Source: Cephalotrichum gorgonifer
Taxonomy: Eukaryota; Ascomycota; Sordariomycetes; Microascales; Microascaceae
Direction of reading: 5' to 3'
DNA length: 64,000 nucleotides
Assembly (NCBI GenBank): GCA_900312665.1
Contig: ONZQ02000007.1
Coordinates: 1,370,308 to 1,434,307, forward strand
The number at the start of each line of letters is the position of its first letter. The first letter of the stretch is position 1. The notes under the pieces are model-generated. The model was not told the origin of the DNA. It did no database searches and worked only from the letters and a program-made list of their open reading frames with translations. This document shows, piece after piece, positions 44,917-57,014 of this stretch. Made by a program: the position numbers and the translations under genes.

Positions 44917-45941
44917 GTTTCGCTAGACTCGTAGATATTCGAGCTTGTTCGAGGAAAAAGGCGGGGGAGGGAGGGTTGGGTTGGTTCTTTCAGGGTATCC
45001 GGCGTGGAAAGCCAACGCTCGACCGAGCACAACACGAAGCAGTGGGGGGCAACATGAACATGCAACGGGCGATCTTGGTAGGAAGGAAGGGGGCCGGTGG
45101 GAAAATAGGTATGACCCCGGCCGTGGAAGCGTTCACAGGAAGCCCGTCGCGTCCGCGTGTGGGATTTTGTTGGTTGCAACAACTGGGAGGTAGGTTATGT
45201 AGTATTTCGAAAAGTCGACAAGTTTCCTCTTATCGAAAAGGATCGAGGGCGGTTGAATACTGGATGTAGCCCCCCTAGCTAATTTGGGAAGGAGATACCT
45301 AGAGCTTAATTCGGATGCCTTGGACCTTGTCACAGGAACAAGAGGCGCTACGTAACACCTGCACAAGCAGGTACCAGCCTCTTGTGATCATAGAGTGGAG
45401 AACCGAGCGGGTTGGAAGCCGGCTTAGTAATCGAACAAGCCACACCCCAGCGTATCCGCTACCATGATCAGCCCTCGATCCATCCCAATGTCAGGGACTT
45501 GATTCACTAGACAGATCGTGATCGATATCTTGCTCGCTTTTAAAATTTTGTTCGAATTTACTCTCCCTAGTCCACAAGAACCAGAGAGAGCCCCGCCCAT
45601 CCACCTGCCGAGCCAAGCTAAAGTACTCGACAACACAATAATTAATAAAGATGCCTCCCGATCGTCATGGACCGAAGTAGACCTAAAAACCTCTAAAAGC
45701 GAAAGAGAGAGGAGGTGTACACCCGACTCGACTCTATCAACGCCTCCCCCGAGTGTAAACAACGGAAGCAGATAAAAACAACATCGCCGCTCCTAACCCA
45801 CGCTCCCGTAACCCCGTGTTCCCTAACTCGACCCCCCCAAAAATAAAACCAAGTTCCCATCTATGCTATGTACTTTCCTCCTCCCAATCAAACCTACACC
45901 CAGTCTTTTATCCGCTCCAGGTGGTGTGCATCATGAATCGA
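44917..45941. other. Spacer between EAF1 3' end and NHX1 5' end
   Basis: 1.0 kb between two minus-strand genes, carrying the NHX promoter and the EAF1 3' UTR. No supported gene. Confidence 0.5.
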
Positions 45942-48900
45942 CTACTTCCCCGGAGTGGCACTCCCGCTCGATGTCCGTTGATGCTGCTGTGCCAGGCTCT
46001 GTGGCGTCGATACGGCCGTCTGCGGCTGCAACGGCGACCCCTGGGTCTGCTGTGCCAGGCCCTGGGCCTGGGCAGCCTGGGCCTGAGCCTGGGCTTGAGC
46101 TTGGGCCTGAGCTAGGGCCTGGGCTTGAGCTTGAGCTTGCTGTTGCCTAAACATGGCGGCATACTGTGCCGGACTCACACCGTTCGCTATCCCCTGTGTC
46201 GAGGCACCTCCGGCGGCGGCATTCATCGCTTGCTGAGACATAGCTGTCCTCTGAGCCAACATGACTCTCTTAAGCTGCTCGGTCGCCCAGTGCCTCGCTT
46301 GTTCCGGGGTGGCCGCTGGGTGCTTCTGTCGGAACTGTGTTTCGAGAAGGGCAATGTGGCTGGTTATGGCGGACATTTGCGTCGCCCCGCCCTGGGGCCG
46401 AGGGGACGCTGCGGCTGGGACGTGAAGACTGGCGTTCTGAAGAGCGTTGAGAGGTGAGGCACTGAGTGGGGAGCCGGTGTTGGCTCCGGCTCCAAGCTGC
46501 GCTGCGACGGCCTGTGCGTTATTCATGAAGCTCTGCTGGTTCTGCCCGTTTAGATTTGCAGGGGAGCCCTGTCTCCCGTTGGCGGCTTGGGCCATGACCG
46601 ACCCCGCTGATCCTGGTGTCGGTGATTGCTGCCCTTGCGGCTGGGGTGAAAGTTGCGAGTGCTGCGCAAGTTGGGGGTGTACCTGGTGCTGTTGCTGGAC
46701 TGCCGCACGTTGTTGCTCCGAAATCCGACGGGCTTGCGCGATGACATGTGCGTCTGCTGGGCTCGGTATCGGCACGCGCTGTTGGCCCTGCATCCCTTGG
46801 AGTTGAGCCTGGGGAACCCCCCCATTCATGGAAACTTGACGGGCGAGGTTGGCGGCGAGATGAGCTGGCACGGGGCCGAGACCATTCATACCAACACCAG
46901 CTTGGAGTGGCATTCCCGGCCGTTGCTGGTTTGCCGTTGCGAACTGGCTAGGCATGTTGACGCGAGGCACTCCACCCATGGCGTTGGCCCCGGCGGCGGC
47001 GGCCAGCTGAGCAGCCTGGTTCTGAGGTACTTGACCTCCACTCGCGGCAGCGGCAGCGGCGGCGGCGGCGCCCGCATTGGCCATCGAGGCTTGGGCTTGT
47101 CTTGCTTGGAGAGCGGCCTGGTTATCATTAACGTTAGCCCACCCGCGTTCCACTGCCCTATCGTTATACTCTCGAGGAAAGATCCTTACCCGTTTTTGAG
47201 CCTCTTGGCGCTGCGCGTACTGTGCCATTTTCTCTGCCAATGCCTGGTCGCGCTCCCACCTCATGAGGCTGTAGTCTCGCGGGGTTTTCAGGGGGTGTTG
47301 TGGCCGTTGTTGCTGCTGCTGTGATGCCTCATTAGACTTGCGCATGGCGACAACGGTGGCCTGCGCTTGTTGCTTCTGCAGCGTCGCCTCTCGCTTCTTT
47401 GCGACCTTCATCATGGCCCCCAGAAGATCGATGTGTTTACGATTATGTCTCCGCTCCACGCGCATCGGCACACACTGTCTCCTCTTCGGCGTAGGTTGCC
47501 CGTTCGTGGCGGCTTGCTGCTGGGCAGCCTGTTGCTGTTGCACGATGACACGTTGAGCATTATCGATCCTATGGTTGTATGCTCGGAAGTACTGCGTCTT
47601 GGCGAGGTCCGTGGACAATGGCTCCAGTTGAAGCCATCGCTCGAAGCACTCCCATGCCGTGCGTCGTTCCGTCCCAGAAGCGAAGCTCGACCTCGGCGTC
47701 AGTGCGTCGGAGATGAGCGACCAGTTATACGAGTACTGGCTGACGAGGCTTCTGAGCTCGTCATCCTCACTTGCCATCCACTGCGACGCAACGCGGTTTT
47801 CGTAGAAGCTCTGGGGGGGCATTGGATGCTCCGTGGGCGGCCTAAACTGATGACCCGCGTGGAGACGGTCCCTGATGGGCTTCATCTCAGGATTGAAGAG
47901 GGCCACATCAGTTGTGCTCGGCGGTAGCCAATTCCGGTGCTTAGTTGCAGGTGCGCTCTGGAATTTATCCATATCCTCATCGTCCGACTCCTCCTCGTAG
48001 AGGAACTTGCTATGCCACGTGGGTTGGTCATCAGTGACCAACTTCAACTCGCCATCCACATACTTGCTCAAGGGTAGAGCACGCCGACGCCAGAGCGCGT
48101 CCGGGTCATAGTCTGGCTGGATCGCATCGGAGCTGGGAACCTTGAGTGGCGATCCATAAAGAGGTAGTTCGGATAGGAGTAGATCGGCCGCGGCTGATTG
48201 TCGAAGGGGGAATACAGCCTGGTCGTCGGAAAGGGAAAAGATGGCCGCAGGTGAGATAAACTCGCCATCGTCATCTCGGGGTATCTCGGCGAGATTATGC
48301 GCCGCAAGACCTGGGCTCACGAGGTCGGATACAGGCTCCGAGTCACCCGGCAGGGGAGCAGTATCCGCCATTTCGACCTCTTCCACCGCATCGGGTCTCG
48401 GCGGAGGCACGGCAGAGACTTGAAGCAGCGCACGCTTTTCGGGGTCTGAAGCGTGCCATACGGCGCAGGCGTAGGCCAGAATCTTCGCTGTCGCCATTTT
48501 CCACTTTCTCTCTTCGCGAAAATCAGTGCGCATCCACTTCATCTCTTGAATAACCATATCCATATGAGATGGCGGCCGAGTGGGCTCGGGACACCGGTCA
48601 AGTTGTCTGAGTGACCATTTATTGCCGTGCTGGAGTTGGTAGACACGTCGCAAAACCTTACATGCCTGATCATCTTCATACGCCAGCAGAGCATCGGATG
48701 ACGAGATCGTCTTGTGGGCTTGGTTGAGTAAAGCCCCAAGTGGCTTCATCCAGGTCGATCTAGAGACAAAGCCTTCGATAAAGAGAGGTGTGAAGTAGTC
48801 GTCGGCGGGTGATGGTCCTTGCTTCTTCCCACCAGCGATCGCCCTGTCATCTGGCCGCCTAGGCTGCTTGCCAAACACAACGGTCGAGACGTGCTTCCTC

Positions 48901-50941
48901 TCCCTCTCCTTCCGCTTCGCGAACGAGCCGTTGAGACGGGGTGTCAGGGCACCATAGCCATTAGGGCCCTTGGACACTCGGTCCGATGCTTGAGGTCGCT
49001 GCGTCTTGCCTAGGATCTCCGATACTGACTTTTGCCTCATGGCACCAGAGGAGACCCTTGTTACCGCCCGCTCGGGCTGCGGCGGCTCTGACACGGGCGA
49101 TGGCGAAGGTTGACTCTCCTGTGTGGGTTCTGTGCGTGGCTTAGAGTCGGCAGTAACTGTTACCGGCTCATTCTCTTTCCTGGGAGCTTCCGCAGATGGC
49201 TTCTCCAACTCCATGGGCTCGCTTGCGTCGGCTCGAGGGGGAACATCTTGCTTTGCTTCGATAGGGGTGGGGGCTGTCGTAGGGCCAGAGACGGGTACGG
49301 TGTCCAGGGCTGTCTCTGCCGGGGGGGTGGGTGGTCTTGATACTTCTTGTTCTTTGAGCGGAGGGGGGGGTAGGGGGAGGAGATTCAGTATCAACTCCTG
49401 CGACAGATGGAGGTGTTGTAGATGGCGCATTCGGTGTAGGACGTGCCGCAGGTGCCTGTTGTTGGGGTGGTTTGACTGCTACCTGGTTATCGGTGGTTGA
49501 TGCCAGAGGCGGGCGCGACCCAGCTTCACCCGGGGTTAGACCAACTTCAAGGGTCGGCGCATCGGCCATGACCTCGTCGTTATCGGCCTTGTCCTCGTGC
49601 TTTGCTTCAGCAGCCCGGGTCTCATCTTTCTCAGGGCTAGTCGTAGCAGATACGTCCTGAACAGCGGGAGTAGTCGCGCTGGCCGCAGACGAAGCTGGCG
49701 ACGAGGCGGCATCCTGAGGTCGACCACTCTCCGGCGGTCTTGCTACAACAGGCGCTTCGGGAACGGGGCTCGGTACTGCAGGTGAAACCGAGGGTGCTGA
49801 AGGTGCTGACGGTGGTGAAGCGGCAGGTACTGACTGCACTGGCGGTACTGACGGCACAGCCGGAACCGGAGGCTTCAAGGTGGCTGGTGCCTCTTGGATA
49901 GGAGAGCCCTTCGCGATGGGCAGTGGGGGAGGCTGCTCTTTGCGTTCCGGCACTCTGGCAACGGGCTTGGCAGTCTGCAAGGAGGGTATGGGAGTGACTG
50001 TTCGCGAATCGAGGGGGGGTTGTGGAGTCGGAGTCGGAGTCGGAGTTGGCGTCCTTGTTGCCGGAGATGCTGTTCCATTCTCCTTCACTTCGGCCGCTTG
50101 ACGTGGAGCTACACCGGCACCAGCCAGCGAGGCCGTGGGCAGCGGTGGTGTTGTCCCTGAAGTCTTTAGCCTCTTTCCCTCCTTCGTCTGTGCCGCAACC
50201 GATGGGGCGCCGAGAGCGGCTCGGGCTGTAGCGCTTTGAGCAGCTGCATTTTGGCGTTTCCTTTCGTCGGCGGATATGACTGGCGCAATCGACCTAGGCG
50301 GTTGGGTGGGTGGAAGTTGTTGGGCGGGCGGCGGCGCGACGCTCCGGCCGTTCGTATCGGCAACGGCGCGACCTTGGGCATCGGGTGGTTGACAAGTCCA
50401 GAGACCGGCCGACGTGAAGAATCGTAGAACGCCACCGTAGGCTAGTAGCGGAGCGTTGGACAGGTGGTTGCCATCGCCGAATTTCTTGCCCCTACGCGCA
50501 ATCCATTCATTAGCATTCACTTCACAACACGCCGTCACGTGTGAAAAGAAGCAGAAGAAGAAAAATGAAGACGGCGGGAGTGCCACGGGACGCGACGCGA
50601 ATTAAACTCGACGGAGTATTTGCAGTTCCAGCAATGGGCGACGACGTACTGTAGCAGATCGGAATGATCGTAGGACTTGAGGTCGTTGGGGTTCGATCTC
50701 GGCGCGTTGGGGTTCGCGAACTCATGGCTCGGTAGCGTGTCGGCCGCTGCAGCCGCAGCGAAGAACTGGCTGAACTTCCTCTTCCTCGTCGACAGGATTG
50801 AACTATAATTCGCAAACACGCCGAAATTGGTATCAATGTAATCGCAAAATTCCGCCCTTTCATACCGTGAGACTCTTACCTGTGTTCGTCCTGTTTTGAT
50901 CGCAGGAGCCTCGATCGGTCGGCGGGCCCGACCTCACTCAT
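45942..50941 (-). CDS. EAF1: EAF1/VID21, scaffold subunit of the NuA4 histone acetyltransferase (one frame break)
   Basis: Platform subunit of NuA4, which acetylates histones H4 and H2A. Exons on the minus strand are 50941-50880, 50802-50650 and 50491-45942. Exon 1 (MSEVGPADRSRLLRSKQDEH) and the joins to STRKRKFSQFF and LLQGKKFGDG match the Vid21 N terminus. An HSA domain lies near 48430-48720 (KWKMATAKILAYACAVWH), a SANT domain near 47620-47780 (ASEDDELRSLVSQYSYNW...), then RRQCVPMRVERRHNRKH and a long Gln/Ala-rich tail ending SGSATPGK. The frame changes at a run of eight C on the coding strand (49363-49370); removing one C gives a continuous product of 1587 residues. An alternative 85-nt intron (49398-49482) would also repair the frame but lacks a CTRAY branch point and creates an unusual hydrophobic stretch. 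It is divergent from SPP2. Confidence 0.88.
46050..46140 (-). repeat. Coding hexamer repeat (Gln-Ala) in EAF1
   Basis: Repeats of the GCCTGG/GCTTGA type on the plus strand encode the QAQAQA tail of EAF1. Length is likely to be polymorphic. Confidence 0.75.
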
Positions 50942-52012
50942 ATCATGCGAGGCCGCGACATCCGTTTTTAATCAAAACGGATGTTTCCGTAGACTTTACG
51001 GGGTCAGGCGAGATGGGAAACGAGGTTGGCGATGATGAAAAGCGCGACGTTGTGTCGTGGCGATTGATTTCAATTGCCAGAGTCGCTTGTTGAGTGTGTC
51101 GTCGGAATTTTCCTCCTGGGCTCGGTAGTGGTGGTGGTGGTGGTGGTGAGGAGTTGCTGGGCGAGGCGACAGGGCGTTCTGTTAATTTTCCAAGGTGCTG
51201 GGCGTTCAGTCCACTGTCAGCGATATAGGCTCGCTATGTCCGGAAATGATGAAAGACCCGATGGTAAAGGGGAGTAGCGACTATTAGCGGGTTTGGTACG
51301 GGGGGAGGAACATGGATGGGGGGCTGGAGAGGTCCTAGATAGGGAAAGGAGGGGTGGAATTAGTAACACTGTATACCCTCCAGATGTACAGGTCGCGCTA
51401 GCGGACGGCCTGCGTCGGATTAGTACGGAAGTGTTAAGGACTGATTCACACGGAGGCAGGCAAAAGTTTGCACGCAGGGTACCCGCACGGCCTCAAAAAT
51501 TTGTAGTTGCCTAGATTTGATATAAACGCCACCATTCCTCCGACTTGAGTTAGTTCAATGAGACGCCACAAGACATCAGGATTAAACGTGTCTTTTGTCA
51601 CATCTTTTAGCTGTAGGAGTGGTACTGAATACGTACAACTAGCTTACATAGGACTAGGTGGGAGATTTTAGTCGGAAAAGATGTCACTCTCCGGAAACGC
51701 ATGATACATAGCTGTTTACTTGGTCTGGCTTAGGACTTGGTGTGAGCAATTCCCGGTACAAACAAAGTACTCCCCATACCCATGTCGATGTAAATCCACC
51801 CGAGACCGGGGAAGGCATAAATATTAATAACAGAGCAACAAACAGGATTTTAGTTAGAAATTTTGACAGCTGTCAACACCTGCTTTTATCGTAGCATAAT
51901 TCTTGCCCGAGATGAACGCAGTTACTCTTGACTTCGAGGTTCCTTGGATTGAACCTTCTGACCAAATCCCAACACCTCCTCCCCTTTAAGATCCCCGACC
52001 AATACCTCCAAC
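50942..52012. promoter_or_regulatory. Divergent promoter region EAF1 / SPP2
   Basis: 1.07 kb between divergent start codons. It includes a (GTG)n stretch at about 51126-51148. No gene seen. Promoter role inferred from position. Confidence 0.45.
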
Positions 52013-53050
52013 ATGGATCCTCCGAGCGACGCGCCTCCCAAGGCCCCGCGCATGTCCATAAAATTCAACGCCCCGAAGCCCAACGGCGCCGCCAAGCCAT
52101 CCTCCCTCGGCAAGCGCTCACGCCCGCACGCATTAGGCGGCTCCTCCGACTCAGAATCCGACCACTACTCAGATCACAGCGATGGTGGGCGTGGGGGGAG
52201 GAGATCAGCCTTTGACAGCGGATCACGGCGTGATGGAAGGAGCGACAGAGACGGAAGGAGGAGGGATAGGGACGGGAGGAGGAGTCCAGGGGCGGGACGG
52301 ACGTTGGAGATCGGGGACGTGCCGAAGATCATCAGGCCTCCCGAGGCATCACGACGGCCGAAGATGCGGAGTCGAGTCGTGGATGGGCGCAGCGGCGATG
52401 GTGTGACGAAGGAGGTGGAACCGGCCGACGCGGACAAGCAGATGGTATGGGGTCTCAACCTCTCGAAGAAGCGCTCCCCCCCTCCCTCGCGGCAAAGCCC
52501 AGCGAGCGCGGAGAAGACGGAGCAGGACGAGACGAAACCGAAGGGCCCCCCCAAGACCGTCGATGAACAGGCCATGGACCGCCTCCTAGGCAAATCATCA
52601 CCCGGAGCTGACAAGGTCATCACCCTCAGCGAGCGGGATGCGTACGCCCGCGACGTGGACAGCGCGCCGCCCCCCGACGACGTGAACCTTGAAACAGGTA
52701 TAGACGTCACGGAGTTCGGAGCCGCGATGCTCCGCGGCATGGGCTGGGACGGGGAGTACTCGCGGCCGGGCTTCAAGCAGGTGGAGAGGAGAGCTAACCA
52801 GCTAGGGCTGGGGGCGAAGGAACTCAAGGGGAAGGAGGACCTGGGGGGGTGGGATCACAAGGGGAAGGGCAGCGGCGGGGATAGGCCGAAGAGGCTGGCG
52901 GACTACCGGAGAGAGAAGGAGAAGGAGAGGGAGAGCAGGGAGAGCAGGCGCACGGGAGGGAGGGATAGTTATAAGAGGGAGCGCGAGAGGGAGAGGGAAA
53001 GGGACAGGGATAGGAGATATGACCGCGGGGATGACAGGCGACGGTATTAA
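52013..53050 (+). CDS. SPP2: SPP2-like G-patch splicing factor
   Basis: Spp2/GPKOW proteins activate the DEAH helicase Prp2 in the spliceosome before the first catalytic step. Single exon, 345 residues. The start ATG lies at MDPPSDAPPKAPRMSIKFNA, which opens as the family does (SIKFN near the N terminus). An Arg/Asp/Gly-rich low-complexity region (about 55-95) precedes the conserved VWGLNLSKK segment. The G-patch_2 domain is near residues 231-280 (VTEFGAAMLRGMGWDG, with the expected Gly spacing). The C terminus is an Arg/Glu/Asp-rich tail (about 300-345). It lies within 26 kb of PRP8; both act in the same complex, though linkage may be chance. Confidence 0.9.
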   Translation: MDPPSDAPPKAPRMSIKFNAPKPNGAAKPSSLGKRSRPHALGGSSDSESDHYSDHSDGGRGGRRSAFDSGSRRDGRSDRDGRRRDRDGRRSPGAGRTLEIGDVPKIIRPPEASRRPKMRSRVVDGRSGDGVTKEVEPADADKQMVWGLNLSKKRSPPPSRQSPASAEKTEQDETKPKGPPKTVDEQAMDRLLGKSSPGADKVITLSERDAYARDVDSAPPPDDVNLETGIDVTEFGAAMLRGMGWDGEYSRPGFKQVERRANQLGLGAKELKGKEDLGGWDHKGKGSGGDRPKRLADYRREKEKERESRESRRTGGRDSYKRERERERERDRDRRYDRGDDRRRY

Positions 53051-53608
53051 GACGGTGTTTCTACGTGTTTAGAGTATTATATAGAATCAATATATGGCCG
53101 AGATACCCTTACAAGTACTGCAGTGCCTTTATTGTGGATCTTTCTCGCGATGTGATATAAATGGTACAAAATGATAATATTAGTGTAATGGAGCGAAAAG
53201 GCTATCCTATCCGAAAGGGTACATTTACACGTCCAACATTCGGTACATGTCAAGGGCCAGCGCCCACAAAGTTTGAGACAGCCTTCCTTGTTACAGAGAT
53301 CATTATCGACGTACATCTCAACCTCGACATAGAACTAGATGGAGTGGTAACGCGCACCGCGGGATTCCAATCCATCTATCATTCAGCAAGCGTGTCCTCC
53401 GAGCAGCTTTCATATTAGAACAAGCCCGCCAAGAAATCAGGGCGGCCGAAACCCAGTCGTAAACTATGAGATAAACAACTCCCAGAACGCCTATACATTG
53501 AGTCTTTACCCACAAATGCAACAAACCCCGTCAAGATCGTGGTGAGGTCCCACCGCATTCTACCCCTTCCTATACCGGCTAACTCGCCAAGTCATAAATA
53601 TCCTCCGC
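53051..53608. other. Spacer between convergent SPP2 and b561-like genes
   Basis: 558 bp, AT-rich, convergent 3' ends. No gene supported. Confidence 0.5.
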
Positions 53609-56217
53609 TCAATCAAACATATCAGCCCCGGCGGGCCGGCCACTAACGCTCCTCCTCCTCTCCTGCCTCCTCCGCCTCCGGTTATCGGCCGCCGACCCCG
53701 CCAGCTTGTCCTGCGGCGACGGGCTCACCGCCTCGCTCCACGTCCCGTGGCTCCCGCTCCCCACGCTAGATATGGGCTGGCCGTGGAGCCCCTGCTGCGG
53801 CGTCACGGGCACCGGACCCCCCGGCTGCCCGGAGTAGTACGCCGAGTCCTTCGCCCTCCCCCTCCCGCTCGCGAACGCCGGGTTGGGCGGCGAGAGCGGC
53901 GAGTCGGGCGGGACGTCTGCGGGCCGCTCCGCCGCCGACGACTCCGCCCGCCTCCGGCTCGCGTCCCGCCGGTACCGCCGCGGAGGCGTATCCTGGTCGT
54001 CAGAGAGCGTGCTCGCCGAGTCGCCACCGCGCCGTGAGCGCCTCGTCTTCGAGGCCTCCTCGTCCGTTAGCCGGCGGAGGTTCACGCGGTCGTCGTGCAC
54101 CGTCATCTTGATGGTCGTGCGTGGCGGCCGCGTCGGCGTCCTGTCCCTGTCGCTGCGGTCCCGAGACGCCCGCCTGTCTCCCCGAGCGCCGTGTCGGCTC
54201 TCCTCCTCGGCGGCGAGTGCACTAGCTGACGCTGCCGCCGCTGCCGCCGCTTCTGCTCCTGCTTTCCTCCGGCGGGATGAGTCCCGTCGTTGTAGCCTGT
54301 CGCTGGGGCTCCTGTTCACCGAGGTCCTCGAGTCGCGGGGGAGATCCGCGTGGCGGTCTGGCGGCATCGCGGGCATGTCGACCGGCTCGATTATGTCGTG
54401 GCGGCTAGCGTAGGGGGGTGCCATGCCTCCGGGGCCGGCGGCCGAGGGTGGTACCGGTCCGCCGGGAGGGGGTGGTGCTCCGTGAGAGAGGGGGGGCATA
54501 GGAGGGCCACCCCCTCCGTAGCGGGGCTCGAGGACAGAGGAATCTTCGGTCGGCGCGTGCGAAACGGAACCTCGGCGTCCACCCTTCGAGAGGCGGCGCG
54601 TATCTCGCCTGCCCGCGCGAGGCGGCGAGGTGTAGGGATCTCCGGTATATCTTGACCCGCTCAGCCTCGACTGTTCGTCGTCGTAAGTGTACCTATCGTC
54701 ATCATATCGCGGCGCCTTCTTCTTGCCACCGCCAAATTTGGATGCGAGCCAGCCCATCCCCAGCCCAGCTAGGAGACCCTTCGCCGCACCCCCTCCACGC
54801 CCACCTCCATCAGTAGGGCGTCTAGAGGGGCTGTCGTAGGAACCGTCGTCGTAGCTGAGTCCGGAGTAGGCCTGAGAATCCATTGGTCGAGGTGGACCTC
54901 CGTGCGACCTCCGGCCCGGGGGGGCAGACTCGACCGCGCTCATGGCATGGGCAGACATCCTAGGAGGACCCCGAGGGTCACGGCGAGGATCGGGCCGGTA
55001 CTGGTCGCTGATTTCGCTGAGGTCGCTAGTGGTGTACGCTCCACGGCGCGGCGGACGGCTAGGCGTGTCCATAGCAACAGAGGAGTACTCCGCGTCGTGC
55101 TCCCGCTTCTTACCCCTTGTTGCTAACTTCCAAGCGCCAAACGCGGCGCCCGCCGGGAGCAGTTTCGACATCCAGCCCCCTCCCGTCTTCCTGTCGTGGT
55201 CGTCGTGTTTCTCGGGGTCGTAGTAGCTGGTAGGGGCGGCCGACATGCCACCCACCCGGCTTCGGCTGTCCATTCGACTTCGGCTGTACGATCGCGACCT
55301 CCGCGACCTACTCGGGCTCCGGCTGAGACTTCGCTCCCTCTTCTTCTTCCTCATATTAAGCACCGCCATGACCCCGGCGCCGGCGAGAAGTGGCGCCAAC
55401 CACTTCCTCTTCCCTCCGCCGTCCTCGCTGGTAACATTCGTCGCGGTGTAATCGGACCGACCTCCGTGCCGGCGACCGCCATCACGTCCCTGGCGCCTGT
55501 AGTCCATGATGAAGTATACCAGCAGCAGGAATGACATCCAGACCGTGTAGAGGACGAAGGTGTACAGCGGCGATCCGAAGAGCGTCAGGCCCAGCGGCAC
55601 CTGGATGATGCCCAACGTGGCGAGGACCCTTCCCGACCACTGGTGCAGCGTGATCCTGAACGAGTGATACTTCCGGATGCCGCTAACAAGCCATCCGCCG
55701 AACATCTGCAGGATGAAGATTAGGAATATCGCGACGCCGATGCCGTGATGGGGGTTCGTCAGGCTCCGCTCGGGCCCGACGGCGAAGTATCCGAGGATGA
55801 AGGCGGCGAGAAGCAGTAGGCCCGCAAAGATGTTCAGACGCGCGTGCACCCTCCGGCCAGTGTCGTAGAATCGCGCGGCAAACACCGAGACGGGGACGAG
55901 GAGTAGGAAGACGAGGGCGCCTAAGATGGCGTGCGCGAGGACTATTTGATGGTATTGGGTTAGAGATGAGAAGCGGTTTCCCATACCTAGATCGTGCGCG
56001 CACTTGTTAGCAACATGACGGCCTTGACTCGGTGCCAGACGTTCCGGGAGGGCCGGCTCTCACCATTGTATCGCATGGTATCAAAGGGTACGCCGACCAG
56101 GGGTGGTAGTAGGAAGGTGTTCTTGGAGAAGTCCCAGGTGCCGTCTCCAACAGACAAGGTATCCGAGTCGTAGGTCGCCGTCCCCGGCGAGGACATATCC
56201 TGGGGTGCCGGCGCCAT
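53609..56217 (-). CDS. Cytochrome b561-domain membrane protein with long Arg/Ser-rich tail
   Basis: Exons on the minus strand are 56217-56064 and 55986-53609, with a 77-nt intron (GTGAGA donor, CTAAC branch), giving 843 residues. The N-terminal quarter has five hydrophobic helices (starting near LAHAILGALVFLLL, ARLNIFAGLLLLAAF, HHGIGVAIFLIF, LHQWSGRVLATLG and LYTFVLYTVWMSF). His residues in or near the first four (LAHAI, VHARL, PHHGI, LHQWS) fit the haem ligands of the b561 fold, so trans-membrane electron transfer is plausible. No DOMON domain precedes it. The remaining 600 residues are disordered: Arg/Ser repeats, Gly/Pro-rich blocks, GLLAGLGMGWLASKFGGGKKK-type amphipathic repeats and a poly-Ala run. 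The acceptor and donor of electrons are unknown. The start is 797 bp from the divergent complex I assembly gene. Confidence 0.8.
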
Positions 56218-57014
56218 GACGGCGACGACGACGAGGGGTGTCGCCCTTCAAACCCGGTTGGGGCGACTCTATATCAAGGGCAAGGGCGGCGAGTAGCCGG
56301 GCGTCCTCCTGATGATGGACCCAAGGCGTGTGACGGTTGGCTGCCTCGTATGACGTTGATGCAGAGTAAGAATAGTCGGTTTAGCGTATTGCTGTTAACA
56401 AGTAGATCAAATCTATCTTGAGATATCTGCTGGCTGGGATGTCGACACACTCGAGCCGAGTACAAAGTCCGGATGTCTCTCGGGGTTGACGATAATAACT
56501 TTGTTTAAAGACGGTGTTTGTCTCAGGAAATGAGTGGGAAGGGAATGAATTTTGTTTCTGTGTCTCAATTCGGGAATCCGGGCAGCTGGGGGGTGTGAAA
56601 AATACGGAAACGTCAGTCATCCACGCGGGGGGGAGGGAGCCGGTGCCCATGCATGGGTGGGCTCTGCTTCCTCCGAGTTCACCTCACGACTGGACCCTTG
56701 GTGAGCCTGGTTGCGAGGGACAACGGGCCCCGCCACAGCAACCAAAGGTGGGATCAAATGTGGGTCTCCGATTGTTGATCACTGTCCGGCAACTTATCAC
56801 CACGTGACGCCACGGTCTGGTATCCCGTCTTAGGCGATGCGACCAATCAGCGAGGGGCTTGTGAAGAATTTCGACGTCACTCATCATTCGCTCGAATTTA
56901 TGGAAGCTTCGAAGCTCCAGCGCAGCAACGGTCGATTAGCCTGAGCGATGACCTCCATATAACTGGAAATTTCCAAGGACAAGACATCCGTCCCACAGAT
57001 CGACGGAAGCAAAA
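56218..57014. promoter_or_regulatory. Divergent promoter region b561-like / NDUFAF2-like
   Basis: 797 bp between divergent start codons. No gene supported. The promoter role is inferred from position. Confidence 0.45.

Noticed and set aside
49398..49482. 85-nt intron as the explanation of the EAF1 frame break
   Set aside because: No CTRAY branch point, and the spliced frame gives an atypical hydrophobic run. Kept only as an alternative.
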